Position numbers and translations under genes: made by a program. Positions 16,992-26,192 of a DNA stretch of 43,444 bases are shown one piece after another. Every line of letters starts with the position of its first letter. The stretch's first letter is position 1. Source of the stretch: Gammaproteobacteria bacterium (GTDB taxonomy: Bacteria > Pseudomonadota > Gammaproteobacteria > Pseudomonadales > Azotimanducaceae); the NCBI GenBank assembly GCA_026706665.1, contig JAPOYI010000246.1, positions 1 to 43,444 on the forward strand, in the 5' to 3' direction. The notes under the pieces were generated by a model. The model saw only the letters and a list, made by a program, of their open reading frames with translations, did not search any database and was not told the DNA's origin.

Positions 16992-18335
16992 ATGACTGAA
17001 GCCCGGGACAATTCGCGCCGGGGCGCATCGTTCTACCCCCGTGGAATGTTCTCCTCTCTCCTGCTGGCGGACTTTCGGTACATCTGGCTCGCAAACCTCG
17101 CCGCTTCCTTCGCCATGCAGATGGAGATGGTGGCCCGCGGGTGGCTGATCTACGACATGACCAGCTCGCCCCTCGCCCTGACCTGGGTGATGCTGTCATC
17201 CATGCTCCCGTCCGTGGTGTTCTCGCTGGCAGGCGGCGTGATCGCCGACCGCCTGGGCAAGAAAAAGATCATCATCACCGCCCAGGTGCTGAGCACCGCC
17301 GCCATGTTCGTGCTGGCAACCATCGTCTACCAGGGACACGTCACTTTCTGGCACTTCATCTGGTTCGGCATCTTCAACGGCACGGTGATGTCTCTCAGCA
17401 TGCCGGCGCGGTCGTCGATCATTCCGGAACTCGTGGGCCGCCGGTACGTGGTCAACGCCATGGCGCTGCAGACCTCCACGTTCAACCTGTCGCGGATACT
17501 CGGACCGACGCTGGCCGGCGCACTGATCGCGGCGTTCGCGGCGGGCGACACGACCTCCACGACCGGCGTCGGCATCGTCTACTACGTCATCGGCGGACTC
17601 TTCACCACGTCCATCATCGCGACGTCAATGATGCGCTACCGGCGCAATCCCGGCCGGCGGCGCGACACCAGCGTGCTGACCGACGTGGGGGACGGATTCC
17701 GCTACATGAAACAGGAGCGCATCGTGGTGGGGCTCCTCATCATGGGCATCGGCCCCATGACGTTCGGATTCTCTTCCCACATGCTGCTCCCCGCTTTCAA
17801 CGCGGACGCGATCGGAGGGGGTCCGCAGGATCTCGGCCTCATTCTCACGGCCATGGGCGCGGGAGCGCTGACGGGTTCGCTGACGCTCGCCCGGCTTGGC
17901 GACATCAGCAGGAAGGGCCGCGTGATGTTCGCCGCCGCCTACCTGTGGGCAGTGGCGCTGGCGGTTTTCGCCCTCTCGAGCAATACGTTCTGGGCGATGT
18001 TCCTGGGTCTCTTCACCGGGCTGTTCGGCTCGATCATGGGCTCGCTCAACATGAGCATCGTGCAATTGGCCGTCCGCGCGGACATTCGGGGCCGCGTCAT
18101 GTCAATCAACATGATGACATTCGCCTTGACGCCGCTCGGCGTCATACCCATCAGCGCGGCGGCGGAATTCGTCGGCATCGAGATCGGCCTTCTCATCAGC
18201 GCAAGCCTGCTGGCACTGACCACTGCATTGCTCGGCAGGGCCTATCCGGAACTGCAGCAGATCGACAAGGGCCACGGTCCGGCGATGCTGCGGCGGGTTC
18301 GTCCGGAACGGAGCGCTGAGGTCGATCGCGGTTAG
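16992..18335 (+). CDS. MFS transporter, EntS-like (MFS_3) efflux type
   Basis: A 447-residue major facilitator with 12 predicted membrane segments. The N-terminal domain begins DFRYIWLANLAASFAMQMEM. The loop 2-3 signature GGVIADRLGKKKIIITAQ is motif A. Loop 8-9 repeats it as LARLGDISRKGRVMF. This pattern is that of the EntS/macrolide exporter group (TIGR00900/MFS_3), which exports siderophores or drugs. The start is uncertain: ATG 16992 is used, with GTG 16926 and ATG 17046 as alternatives; none has a strong ribosome-binding site. The 3' end faces the PEP carboxylase gene. Confidence 0.82.
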   Translation: MTEARDNSRRGASFYPRGMFSSLLLADFRYIWLANLAASFAMQMEMVARGWLIYDMTSSPLALTWVMLSSMLPSVVFSLAGGVIADRLGKKKIIITAQVLSTAAMFVLATIVYQGHVTFWHFIWFGIFNGTVMSLSMPARSSIIPELVGRRYVVNAMALQTSTFNLSRILGPTLAGALIAAFAAGDTTSTTGVGIVYYVIGGLFTTSIIATSMMRYRRNPGRRRDTSVLTDVGDGFRYMKQERIVVGLLIMGIGPMTFGFSSHMLLPAFNADAIGGGPQDLGLILTAMGAGALTGSLTLARLGDISRKGRVMFAAAYLWAVALAVFALSSNTFWAMFLGLFTGLFGSIMGSLNMSIVQLAVRADIRGRVMSINMMTFALTPLGVIPISAAAEFVGIEIGLLISASLLALTTALLGRAYPELQQIDKGHGPAMLRRVRPERSAEVDRG

Positions 18336-18372
18336 CCCGGCGCGTCAACCGTTGAAGGAACGCTCGGCTAAC
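18331..18372. terminator. weak inverted repeat between convergent genes
   Basis: GTTAGCC (18331-18337) and GGCTAAC (18366-18372) are exact complements separated by 28 nt and embed both stop codons, of the MFS gene and of ppc. The stem is only 7 bp and no T-run follows, so termination is possible but unproven. Confidence 0.25.
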
Positions 18373-20965
18373 CCGTGTGCCGCAGGCCGCTCGCGATTCC
18401 CGCCATGGTGATCTTCAGCGCTTCCGCGACCTGGTCGTCGTGGTTCTCGCGCAGGCGTCCGATCAGCTCCGCCTGCAACAGGTGCAGCGGATCGAGGTAG
18501 GTGTTGCGGACGCGGATCGAGTTCTGCGCCCTGGGATTGTTCACGAGCAGTTCGTCCTGGCGCAGGAGCGAGAGCAGGTTCTGCCGGATGTCGACGGCCC
18601 TACGGCGAACCGCTTGGTGCGTTGCCCGGTGCGACCTGGGCGTCAGGCGTTCGGCGTAGAAGTCGACGAGCGCGAGATCGGTTTTCGCCAGCAGCAACTC
18701 GAGCCCATCGATCTGCATTCGGAAGAACGGCCAATCCATGAGGACATCGAACCCTTCGCCGGACGCATCCTCCCGCAACGCAGCGAGGACCGCGTCGGTG
18801 CCGAGCCACATGGGCAGCATCAGCCGCACCTGGGTCCAGGCGAAGACCCAGGGAATCGAGCTCATGCCGTCTATCCCGGCAGCGTTTGACCGGTCCGCCG
18901 GATCACTCCCGAGCGCAAGGGTCTCGAGTTCTTCCTGGGGCGTGATCTGGCAAAAGTAGTCGACGAAGCCGGACTGGTCGACGAGCCCGCGATAGCTCGC
19001 GCGGGCGCGCTCCGCCAGGTCGCTCATGGTGGCGCGCAAGGCCGCCGTCGGCACCGGCGGCGGGTTGAGACTCGCCTCGATGGTGCCGATGAGGTAGCGC
19101 ATCAACGTCTCCCTCGCGAGCGCGGTGTCGCCGAGCTTGAAGCGGATCGTCTCGCCCTGCTCGGTCACCCTCAACCGTCCCACCACGGTATTCGGGGGTT
19201 GCGCGAGGATCGCGGGTTGCGCGGCGACGCGCCCCCGTCCGATAGCACCGCCGCGGCCGTGGAACAGCGAGAGGCGGATGCCCCGGGACTCCGCCACTTC
19301 GGCCAGTCGCTCTTTCACCTGGTACAGGGCCCAGGACGCCGCCATCATGCCGGCGTCCTTGGCGGACTCCGAATAGGCGATCATGACCTGTTGTTCGCCT
19401 CCGGCGTATTCCGCATACCAGGGAATCGAGTGGAGGATGTCGATGGCCTCGGCGGCGCGACCGACGTCGTCCAGCGTCTCGAACAGGGGCACCACAGGCA
19501 GGTTCACCCGCAAGCCACTCTCCCTGAGAAGGACCACGACTGCCAGGACATCGCTCGGCGACCTCGCCCTGGAAACGATGTACTCGGAGATGCCGTCGCC
19601 GTTCTGCTCGGCGATTGCCGCGAAGGTGTCGAGCACCTCCCCTGACTCGGCGCTCACCGGCCAATCCGCGGGGAACAGCGGACGGCGGCCCTGGAGCTCG
19701 TCGAGAAGGAACGCGCAACGCTCCGTTTCGTCCCAGTCCGCGTAGCCGCCGGGACGTTCGTCCGTGTCGAGATACCGCGTGACCTCATCAAGCACGGCGG
19801 TGTGCCGGTCAGCGCTCTGACGAATGTCGAGGCTCACAAGTGTCACGCCGAATGCCCGGATGCGGCGCAGCGTATCCTTCAGCGGACCGTCCGCGATGAT
19901 CTCCATGCCCACATCGCGCAGCGAGGCGTCGCACAGCGCCAGCGGCTCGTACAGGTCCGCCGCCGCATGGTAGACATCCGGCGTCGGCGCTGGATCCAGC
20001 TTCTCGGCCCAGGCCCGCGTCGCCAACAGGCGTTCCCGGACAGTGCGCAGCAGCGCCCGGTAGGGTTCCGGATCATCACCGACGCGATTGCGCAGCGGGC
20101 CGTTGCATTCCGCCATGGACAGGTCCGTCTGCAGCGTTTCCACGTCTCTCAGGTACAGGTCGGCCGCCATCCAGCGCCCCAGCATCAGCACCTCCCTCGT
20201 GACGCGGGCGTTGACGTCGGGATTCCCCGCGCGATCGCCCCCCATCCACGAAGCGACGGCCACCGGCGCCGCATCCACCGGCAACGGCGGCAGGTTGCGC
20301 CGAACCAGGGCCTCGTCGATGTCCCGCAGGCAGGCCGGCAACGCTTCCCACAGCGAGTTCTCGACCACCGCGAAACCCCACCTGGCGTCGTCCTGCGGCT
20401 TCGGCTGGCGGTGGCGGATGTCTTCCGTGTGCCACGCTTCGGCGATCAACCGTTCAAGTCGCGCGGCACTCGGCTCGCGCCGTTTCAACTCGGCGCCGAT
20501 GGCATCGTACTTGAGCATCAGGGTCCGGCGGAGCACTTCGGTCGGGTGCGGCGTGAGCACCAGTTCGACACGCATGTCCGCAATCGCGTCGACAACGCGC
20601 CCGGGGGAAAGACGGTCGAACAACTGCGCCCAGGCGGAGTCCGCATCCTCCTCGAGGTTCCGGACCTGGTAGTCCTGCTCGGCGATGTTCGCGAGGTTCA
20701 GGAACTGGCTGAATGCGGCTGCGACGTCCGTGACCTCGTAGCTCGGTATTTCTGCGAGGTAGCGGTGCAGTTCCGTCCACGCCCCCTCGTTTCGGGCCGA
20801 CTTCGCCAGCGCGCGTATGGTCTCGATGCGGGCCAGGAAGTCGTGGCCCCGGTCGCGCTCGATGACCTGTCCCAGGAGCCGGCCGAGCAGCCGCACGGTG
20901 TCCCAGAATCCCGGCGCGGCGTGGTACTCGGCAGGTCCCTCGACGTGTTGTTCAGGCAGGGACAT
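18368..20965 (-). CDS. ppc: phosphoenolpyruvate carboxylase
   Basis: An 865-residue enzyme that adds bicarbonate to PEP to give oxaloacetate, refilling the citrate cycle. The catalytic His is in VLTPHPTEVLRRT (about residue 139). GGDRAGNP corresponds to the PEP-binding GGDRDGNP. MIAYSESAKDAG and LFHGRGGAIGRG match the conserved active-site loops. The C-terminus ITMAGIASGLRHTG ends in the usual buried -TG. Length is normal for a bacterial PEPC. Several invariant positions differ slightly (Asp to Ala in GGDRAGNP, Thr/Val to Ala-Ile in the GRGG loop). This may mark a divergent but functional subfamily. It is the first gene after the adaptor fusion on the same strand, only 21 nt downstream of that frame's stop. 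Confidence 0.95.
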   Translation of the reverse strand: MSLPEQHVEGPAEYHAAPGFWDTVRLLGRLLGQVIERDRGHDFLARIETIRALAKSARNEGAWTELHRYLAEIPSYEVTDVAAAFSQFLNLANIAEQDYQVRNLEEDADSAWAQLFDRLSPGRVVDAIADMRVELVLTPHPTEVLRRTLMLKYDAIGAELKRREPSAARLERLIAEAWHTEDIRHRQPKPQDDARWGFAVVENSLWEALPACLRDIDEALVRRNLPPLPVDAAPVAVASWMGGDRAGNPDVNARVTREVLMLGRWMAADLYLRDVETLQTDLSMAECNGPLRNRVGDDPEPYRALLRTVRERLLATRAWAEKLDPAPTPDVYHAAADLYEPLALCDASLRDVGMEIIADGPLKDTLRRIRAFGVTLVSLDIRQSADRHTAVLDEVTRYLDTDERPGGYADWDETERCAFLLDELQGRRPLFPADWPVSAESGEVLDTFAAIAEQNGDGISEYIVSRARSPSDVLAVVVLLRESGLRVNLPVVPLFETLDDVGRAAEAIDILHSIPWYAEYAGGEQQVMIAYSESAKDAGMMAASWALYQVKERLAEVAESRGIRLSLFHGRGGAIGRGRVAAQPAILAQPPNTVVGRLRVTEQGETIRFKLGDTALARETLMRYLIGTIEASLNPPPVPTAALRATMSDLAERARASYRGLVDQSGFVDYFCQITPQEELETLALGSDPADRSNAAGIDGMSSIPWVFAWTQVRLMLPMWLGTDAVLAALREDASGEGFDVLMDWPFFRMQIDGLELLLAKTDLALVDFYAERLTPRSHRATHQAVRRRAVDIRQNLLSLLRQDELLVNNPRAQNSIRVRNTYLDPLHLLQAELIGRLRENHDDQVAEALKITMAGIASGLRHTG

Positions 20966-20986
20966 CGTCCGTTTCCCGTTTTGGAA

Positions 20987-22372
20987 TCAGCATCGTATGC
21001 GCTCCGCAGCATCAGACATGGACATTATCCCCCGCGCAGCGGAGGTAGGCGAACCATCACGCCCCTTTCGACTCGCCCCTGGCCTGCGAGAGACCGGACG
21101 AGACGTCCGGGGAATGCTCCCATCCGCCTCCCGGCGCCTGGTAGAGCGCCACGGTCGCGTTGAGGCGGGCCAGCTTGTTGTTGAGGTACGCGTTGCGGGC
21201 CGAGAACAACGCATCCTGCGACAACAGGACCGTCTGGTAGTCGGCCACGCCCTCGCTGTAGCGCAACTGCGCGATACGGAACGCACGGTCCGCTCTTCGG
21301 CCGTGCCGTCCCCGCCGATCACGCGCACGTCGGCCGTGCCGTCCCGCGTGTCCCGAAGCGCGCCAACCGGAATCTTGAGCACATCGCGCACGGCGGAGAC
21401 GACGAAGAAGACCTGGGCGGTCATGTCGGGCAGCAGGGCGCCGTCGTCGTTGGACACGTCGAAGATGACGGGATACAGGACGACGTTGTTCTGGGTCTCC
21501 GGCGTGGGAGAGATCTGCCGCACCGTTCCTTCCCAGCGCCGCTCGCCGCTGCCGAGCGTCGTGAAGTACACCGGGGTGCCGATTTCCAGCTTTCCGACAT
21601 CCGCTTCCGATACGCCCGCGTGCACGGACATCGTGGACAGATCGGCGACGCGCAGGATGGTCGGCGTCTGCTGGCTGACGTTGAGCGTCTCGCCTTCCGA
21701 CCTTTCGATGGAGACCACGGTTCCGGAGATGGGTGCATAGATGCTCGTGTAGCCGAGTTCGGCCTCGTCGCTCGCGAGGCTCAACCTGCTCTGCTCGATT
21801 TGCGACTCCAGCACCACGAGTTGCGTACGGGCGGACACCAGGGCGTTCATGGCGCTGTCGTACTCGGCCTGGCTCGTGGCTTCCGCCGCGAGCAGCCGTT
21901 CCTGGCGCGCGGCATTCGCCCTGGCCAGGGTCAGCGACGATTCGGTTGCCGCGCGCTGGGCTTCGGCAGCACGCAACTGGACCCTGGCCTGCTCCACCCT
22001 GTTGAACTGCACGGTCGCATCGATCTCCGCCAGCAGGTCGCGCTCGGCGACGATCTGCCCGACAACGACATGGACCTTCTCCAACTGGCCGCTCGCCTGG
22101 GCGCCGACTTCGACAATGGTGCTCGGCTTTATCGTGCCGCCCGCGCTCACCGCGTTCTCGATGTCGCCGCGCACCACCTCGGCAAGCAACGGTGGCGATC
22201 CGCCGTCCGCCGCGTCCCGGGAAGCCAGCCACCAGCCACCCGCAGACACCGCCAGCACGGCAATGGTCGCCATCCACCACCGACGGCGGAGGAAGCGCCG
22301 GAAACGTGATGCCCGGCCAGCGACGGGATCCACCCCCGTCAGCGGCGCAACTTCATCTGTTTCAGTTGCCAA
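20987..22372 (-). CDS. MacA-like periplasmic adaptor, 3' end replaced by an out-of-frame tail
   Basis: The first about 360 residues are a membrane-fusion adaptor of the MacA/HlyD family for tripartite efflux. There is a TM anchor at about residues 33-50, a lipoyl-like half (VEVGAQASGQLEKVHV), a long alpha-helical hairpin rich in Ala, Gln and Arg, the second lipoyl half (YTSIYAPISGTVVSI) and a beta barrel ending with FFVVSAVRDVLKIPVGAL. Past about 21290 the frame reads a low-complexity tail (SVSRSCATARAWP...) with no family resemblance, because the DNA there encodes an outer-membrane factor in another frame. The true MacA end and a following macB-type gene are missing. TTG 22372 is the likely start, with GAAGAGA upstream. 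Adaptor function is probably lost or altered. Confidence 0.75.
   Translation of the reverse strand: MATETDEVAPLTGVDPVAGRASRFRRFLRRRWWMATIAVLAVSAGGWWLASRDAADGGSPPLLAEVVRGDIENAVSAGGTIKPSTIVEVGAQASGQLEKVHVVVGQIVAERDLLAEIDATVQFNRVEQARVQLRAAEAQRAATESSLTLARANAARQERLLAAEATSQAEYDSAMNALVSARTQLVVLESQIEQSRLSLASDEAELGYTSIYAPISGTVVSIERSEGETLNVSQQTPTILRVADLSTMSVHAGVSEADVGKLEIGTPVYFTTLGSGERRWEGTVRQISPTPETQNNVVLYPVIFDVSNDDGALLPDMTAQVFFVVSAVRDVLKIPVGALRDTRDGTADVRVIGGDGTAEERTVRSVSRSCATARAWPTTRRSCCRRMRCSRPATRTSTTSWPASTRPWRSTRRREADGSIPRTSRPVSRRPGASRKGRDGSPTSAARGIMSMSDAAERIRC
21057..21292 (-). pseudogene. C-terminal fragment of an RND-type outer membrane factor (NodT/TolC family)
   Basis: In the frame one step from the adaptor frame, about 77 codons read RAFRIAQLRYSEGVADYQ, then LLSQDALFSARNAYLNN, then LARLNATVALYQAPGGGW and a short Ser/Gly-rich tail to a stop at 21057. 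This is the closing helix pair of NodT/OprM-type outer membrane channels, whose usual length is 450-500 residues. No start or N-terminal channel sequence exists; the fragment abuts the adaptor. The arrangement implies a former macA-macB-OMF operon from which one deletion removed everything between. The fragment cannot form a channel by itself. Confidence 0.75.
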
Positions 22373-22573
22373 GGGATCTCTTCGGCAGCGGCTCGGACAT
22401 ATTCAACGGAACGACCGGAACAAAGGGGTTAATACGATTGCGCAACATGCAGCCTCACGGCCACGAATCGGGCCATGCTAGATTAATCGGACCTTCAACA
22501 CCGGACCTTGTTCCACCTGACCGGCGTACCCAAGCTACGGGTTCGCTACGCGAGCGACTGCGGAGGGACCTCC

Positions 22574-24208
22574 TTGTACTACAACCTGGCCACCGTCAAC
22601 GAAGCCATCGCGGAGGCGATACCAGACCGGGAGGCCATCGTGTTTCGCGGCCGCCGGTTCACCTACGCGGACTTCACGCGGCGCACCCGGCGTCTCGCGA
22701 ACCTTCTCATCGAACATGGGTTCGGCTGCCACACGGAGCGGAGCGCGCTCGACGACTGGCGCAGCGGCCAGGACCACCTTGGCATATACCTCTACAACGG
22801 CAACGAGTTCCTCGAGGGGATGCTCGGGGCGTACAAGGCCCGGGTGGCGCCCTTCAACGTCAACTACCGCTATGTCGACGAGGAGCTCGTATACCTCCTG
22901 AACAACGCGAAGACCCGGGCGCTCCTGTACCACAGTTCGCTGGCGGAACATGTCCGGCACGTGCGCGCCAAGGTGCCCTCGCTGGAACTCCTGATCCAGG
23001 TCAACGACGAGCCGGCGCCCCTGCTCGACGGCGCGGTGGAGTACGAGGCGGCCCTCGCCGGATCCAGCGAAGACAAGCCCGACTGCGAGTGGTCGCCAGA
23101 CGACCTCTACATCCTCTACACCGGGGGAACCACCGGCATGCCGAAGGGCGTGCTGTGGCGACATTGCGACATATTGATCGCAACCCTCGGCGCGCGCCGC
23201 ACCGACGGCGAGGTCCTGCAGACCATTGACCAGTACGTTGAGCGGGCGCTGTTGAGCAATCGCCGGCACCTGCCGGCGCCGCCGTTCATGCACGGCGCCG
23301 GGCACTGGGTCGCGCTGCAGGCGTTCAACACCGGCGGCACAGTGGTCATCCAGAACGAGGTCCGGCGCTTCGATGCGGTCGATGTCCTCGACCTGATCGA
23401 AGCCGAACGGGTGAACAACCTGTTGCTGGTGGGAGACGCTTTCGGACGGCCCCTGGCGGACGAACTGGCCAGGGGTGAACGCGACCTCAAATCGCTGCGC
23501 AACATCATGACCGGCGGCGCCATCATGACGGCCAGGCTGAAGGCCGAACTGCTCGAACGGCTGCCGGAGATCCGCATCATCGATACGGCGGGTTCCTCCG
23601 AGACCGGCGGCCAGGGATCGCAGGTCAGCAGCCGCGCGACAGGAGCGGAAACCGGGCGGTTCAGGCTGTCGGCGCACAACGCCGTGCTGTCGGAGGATCT
23701 CAGCCGGAAACTCGAGCCGGGCCACGAGGGTCTCGGCTGGTGGGCGCGGGCCGGCAACATCCCGCTCGGCTATCTCGACGACGAAGCGAAGACCGCCGAG
23801 ACGTTTCCCGTCGTGGACGGCGTGCGCTACTCGGTACCCGGCGACAAGGTACGCCTGCTCCCGGACAACACGCTGGAACTGCACGGCCGCGAGTCCGCGA
23901 CCATCAACTCCGGCGGCGAGAAGATATTCGCGGAAGAAGTCGAGCACGCGCTGAAGCACCACGACGCGGTGTTCGACGCCGTGGTCGCCGGACGGCCGTC
24001 CGAACGCTGGGGCAGCGAGGTGGTCGCCATCGTCAGGCTGAAGGACGGCGCGACGGCGACGGAGGATTCGCTGCTCGCGGAATGCGGCCGCCATATCGCC
24101 CGCTACAAGCTGCCGAAAGCGTTCGTGTTCGTCGACGAGATCCTGCGCAGCCCCGCCGGCAAGGCCGACTATCGCTGGGCCAGGGAGCAGGTCGCGGCCG
24201 CCCAATAG
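22574..24208 (+). CDS. acyl-CoA synthetase (FadD17/FadD19-like group)
   Basis: A 544-residue AMP-forming ligase activating a carboxylic acid as its CoA thioester. The P-loop is LYTGGTTGMPKGVLWRH. The later segments IDTAGSSETGGQG, GDKVRLLPDNTLELHGRES, TINSGGEKIFAEEVE and SPAGKADYRW are the A5, A7-A8 and A10 motifs. The W-R-H after the P-loop and the SETGGQ step resemble the actinobacterial FadD17/FadD19 type, which acts on bulky or sterol side-chain acids. That substrate is a guess. The start is TTG 22574: GGAGGG ends 6 nt before it, and the family N-terminus YNLATVNEAIAEAIPDREA follows at once. An upstream TTG at 22508 lacks such a site. Convergent with the selenoprotein gene. Confidence 0.88.
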   Translation: MYYNLATVNEAIAEAIPDREAIVFRGRRFTYADFTRRTRRLANLLIEHGFGCHTERSALDDWRSGQDHLGIYLYNGNEFLEGMLGAYKARVAPFNVNYRYVDEELVYLLNNAKTRALLYHSSLAEHVRHVRAKVPSLELLIQVNDEPAPLLDGAVEYEAALAGSSEDKPDCEWSPDDLYILYTGGTTGMPKGVLWRHCDILIATLGARRTDGEVLQTIDQYVERALLSNRRHLPAPPFMHGAGHWVALQAFNTGGTVVIQNEVRRFDAVDVLDLIEAERVNNLLLVGDAFGRPLADELARGERDLKSLRNIMTGGAIMTARLKAELLERLPEIRIIDTAGSSETGGQGSQVSSRATGAETGRFRLSAHNAVLSEDLSRKLEPGHEGLGWWARAGNIPLGYLDDEAKTAETFPVVDGVRYSVPGDKVRLLPDNTLELHGRESATINSGGEKIFAEEVEHALKHHDAVFDAVVAGRPSERWGSEVVAIVRLKDGATATEDSLLAECGRHIARYKLPKAFVFVDEILRSPAGKADYRWAREQVAAAQ

Positions 24209-24221
24209 TCGATCCCTTCCG

Positions 24222-25859
24222 TCAGATTCGCACCGTCACCGCCTGAGTGGACTGTCCGAACGTCGGCATGATGGCCGAATGCCGCCCCGCGCCACCCGCA
24301 ACAAGCACGATGACGTTGTCCGGATCGGTGATGAAACGTACGCCATCTCGTCCTCGCGGCCCGAGCAGGTGGTCAGGCAGCCGAATCTCAAGCAGGTCGA
24401 TGGACGCCTCGGACACGAGACTGCGCGGGATGATCGCGCGTTCGCTCAAGAACCGTTTCACGTCGGCCTTGCTGAAGCCGTCCCGCGCGATGACCTCGGC
24501 ATGCTCCGGTCCGAGGACGACCACGGCCTGTCCGCCGAGGTAGAAGTTGTTCGCGCCGGGCGACGCCAGGGTCCCGGCGATGGTCAGCAGGAGATCTTCC
24601 CCCGTCCGGCCGTGATGGTCATTGACGTTGTGCGGGCCTTCCGCGCCGAACACGGTGACGTGGCTCGCATCGTCGTCGAGCCCCAGCTCCGCGTGGAACG
24701 TCTCCCATGGATTCGCTTCCGCGTTCTCGGCAAAACAGAACGAGTACTTGGCGGGTGAACCCATGGTCGAGCGGTCAAGGACGCCCGGCGCCGCGCCGCC
24801 GATATTGGTCAGGATCAGCCGGATGGCGCGGCCGATCACGGCGTTCGCGCGCTGCCCCTGCCCCATCGCGTTGTAGCTCGCGTTGAGATCGATCTCATCA
24901 ACGATGGGTCCCCCCACCAGGCACATGACGGTGCACGGGTGGGTGGTCGACTGCAGCGCCTTGAGATTGAAGCTCGGATCGCACATCGCGCGGGTCGCCG
25001 CCACCACCGCCGGGACGTGTTCCGGCAGGCAGCCCGCCATCACCGCGTTGGCGATGACCTTGCCGACGGTGGCGCGGCCGAGTCGCGGTTCAACAAGTCC
25101 GAGCAGTTCGTCCGGGTCCAGATCGCCCAGAAGGGCTCGATAGCGCTCCGGTGTGGGAGGAATGATCGGCAGGCCGTCGGTCCATCCGCGCACGCAAAAC
25201 AGCCGCTCCACGGTATCCAGCCTGTTGGGCACCCTTATCGTCTTCGGCCCGTCCGGCGCGTTGAAGTCGGATTCGAACAGCGAGCGATGACGCAGCCGTC
25301 CGCGGGTTTCGATGCGCTTGTCCCGGTAGGCGGCTTCCAGCTCCGCCGCATCGCCGGTAAGCGCCGACGCGATCTCGTCGATCGACTCGGCCGCGAAGCG
25401 CCGGCACTCCTCGTCGTCGCGCCGCGCCAGCGGATGGGGCACGACCACGATGGGCAGCCCCGGCAGGCCCCAACCGCTTGCCTCGGCTTTCGCCAATGCA
25501 AAGAACTCGTCGGTGCAGATCGCTACCGCCGGAACGTCGAGCTTTTCGAGCGCGATGGAGTCATGGATACACCACGACGTGCAGGAGCCTCAGTCGCAGA
25601 CCGCGGCCACGACAGCGTCGCAACCGCGAGTGAACTCCTCCGTGAGGTCGGCGGGTTTCGTGGCTTCCTTGCGAAGCCAGAGAAAGTTGCTGATACCCAG
25701 ACGTTCCGACAGCTTCTGCTGCACGAATCCAAGCAGGACGTCGGCGTTCTTCTTGTCGTTGGCAAGCAGGCCGATGGTCGAATCCGCATCCAGTGCCGGA
25801 CGCGGCGTCAGCGGCGCCGTCTGCACCTCGAATACACCGCAGGGGTTCATCACTTCCAT
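24222..25859 (-). CDS. UGSC-family selenoprotein (in-frame UGA read as selenocysteine)
   Basis: Two consecutive open segments, 25593-25859 and 24222-25589, are in the same frame and are separated only by TGA at 25590-25592. Read through, the product is 545 residues with Sec90 in the order Val-Cys-Asp-Sec-Gly-Ser-Cys-Thr-Ser-Trp-Cys. This is the family-defining UGSC motif, a UxxC redox-like pair. The flanks match the family: STIGLLANDKKNADVLL near residue 30, PAVAICTDEFFALAKAEA after the motif, then GLPGLPIVVVPHPLA. The C-terminal domain contains TRAMCDPSFNLKALQSTTHP and APGVLDRSTMGSPAKYSFCFAEN. A 7-bp hairpin starts 11 nt after the UGA and fits a bacterial SECIS. ATG 25859 (alternative ATG 25850) was chosen, with GCGAGG about 8 nt upstream. 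The biochemical role of the family is not known to me; a redox or thiol role is inferred. SelA/B/C/D genes are not in the window. Confidence 0.88.
25560..25578 (-). promoter_or_regulatory. candidate bacterial SECIS element
   Basis: Counting 1 as the base after the UGA, bases 12-18 (GUCGUGG, 25578-25572) pair fully with 24-30 (CCAUGAC, 25566-25560), including one G-U pair, around the loop UGUAU (25571-25567). The apical loop contains GU and begins 18 nt after the UGA, within the range expected for bacterial SECIS hairpins read by SelB. No bulged U of the E. coli fdhF type is evident. An alternative 5-bp hairpin (25583-25568) is weaker. Confidence 0.55.
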
Positions 25860-26192
25860 GTGGCAGGCCTCGCTTAAGGGTCGGGAAAAGAAAATCACAT
25901 CCGACCGGCTGAAGTCATCATTTTTCAAGCCGATTGCCGTCGGGCGAAACGCATCGAAGTTGGGTCGGAACGAAACGAACTGGTGCCAGCCAATGGATCG
26001 GCCCCGGTTGGGACGGGCTCGAACAGGCTGCTTGTTTGATTGCAAAGTGATTTATGTGGATGGGTTGCCAAGCCAGTCAGAAGAAATGCAACGCATGACG
26101 GAAGGCCGAGAGATTGCACAAGCATTGAATTCTGTTGTTATCGGTACCGTCAATCGACGGGCCGGAAGAACCCGCCACCGCTCCAACGCAAA
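25860..26192. other. 333-bp gap between the selenoprotein and toxin genes
   Basis: The selenoprotein frame stays open up to 26045 without a better start, but the sequence beyond residue 1 is Arg/Phe-rich and unlike the family, so it is treated as leader. The remainder has a lower GC content than the surroundings. No convincing coding sequence, promoter or hairpin was found. Very short plus-strand frames here end within 15 codons. Confidence 0.4.

Noticed and set aside
22535-24205. 556-codon minus-strand frame opposite the acyl-CoA synthetase
   Set aside because: Shadow with no motifs; the plus-strand gene is unambiguous.
26046-26192. Small plus-strand gene in the gap near 26050
   Set aside because: The ATG at 26056 meets a stop within 15 codons; other frames have no ribosome-binding site or resemblance to known proteins.
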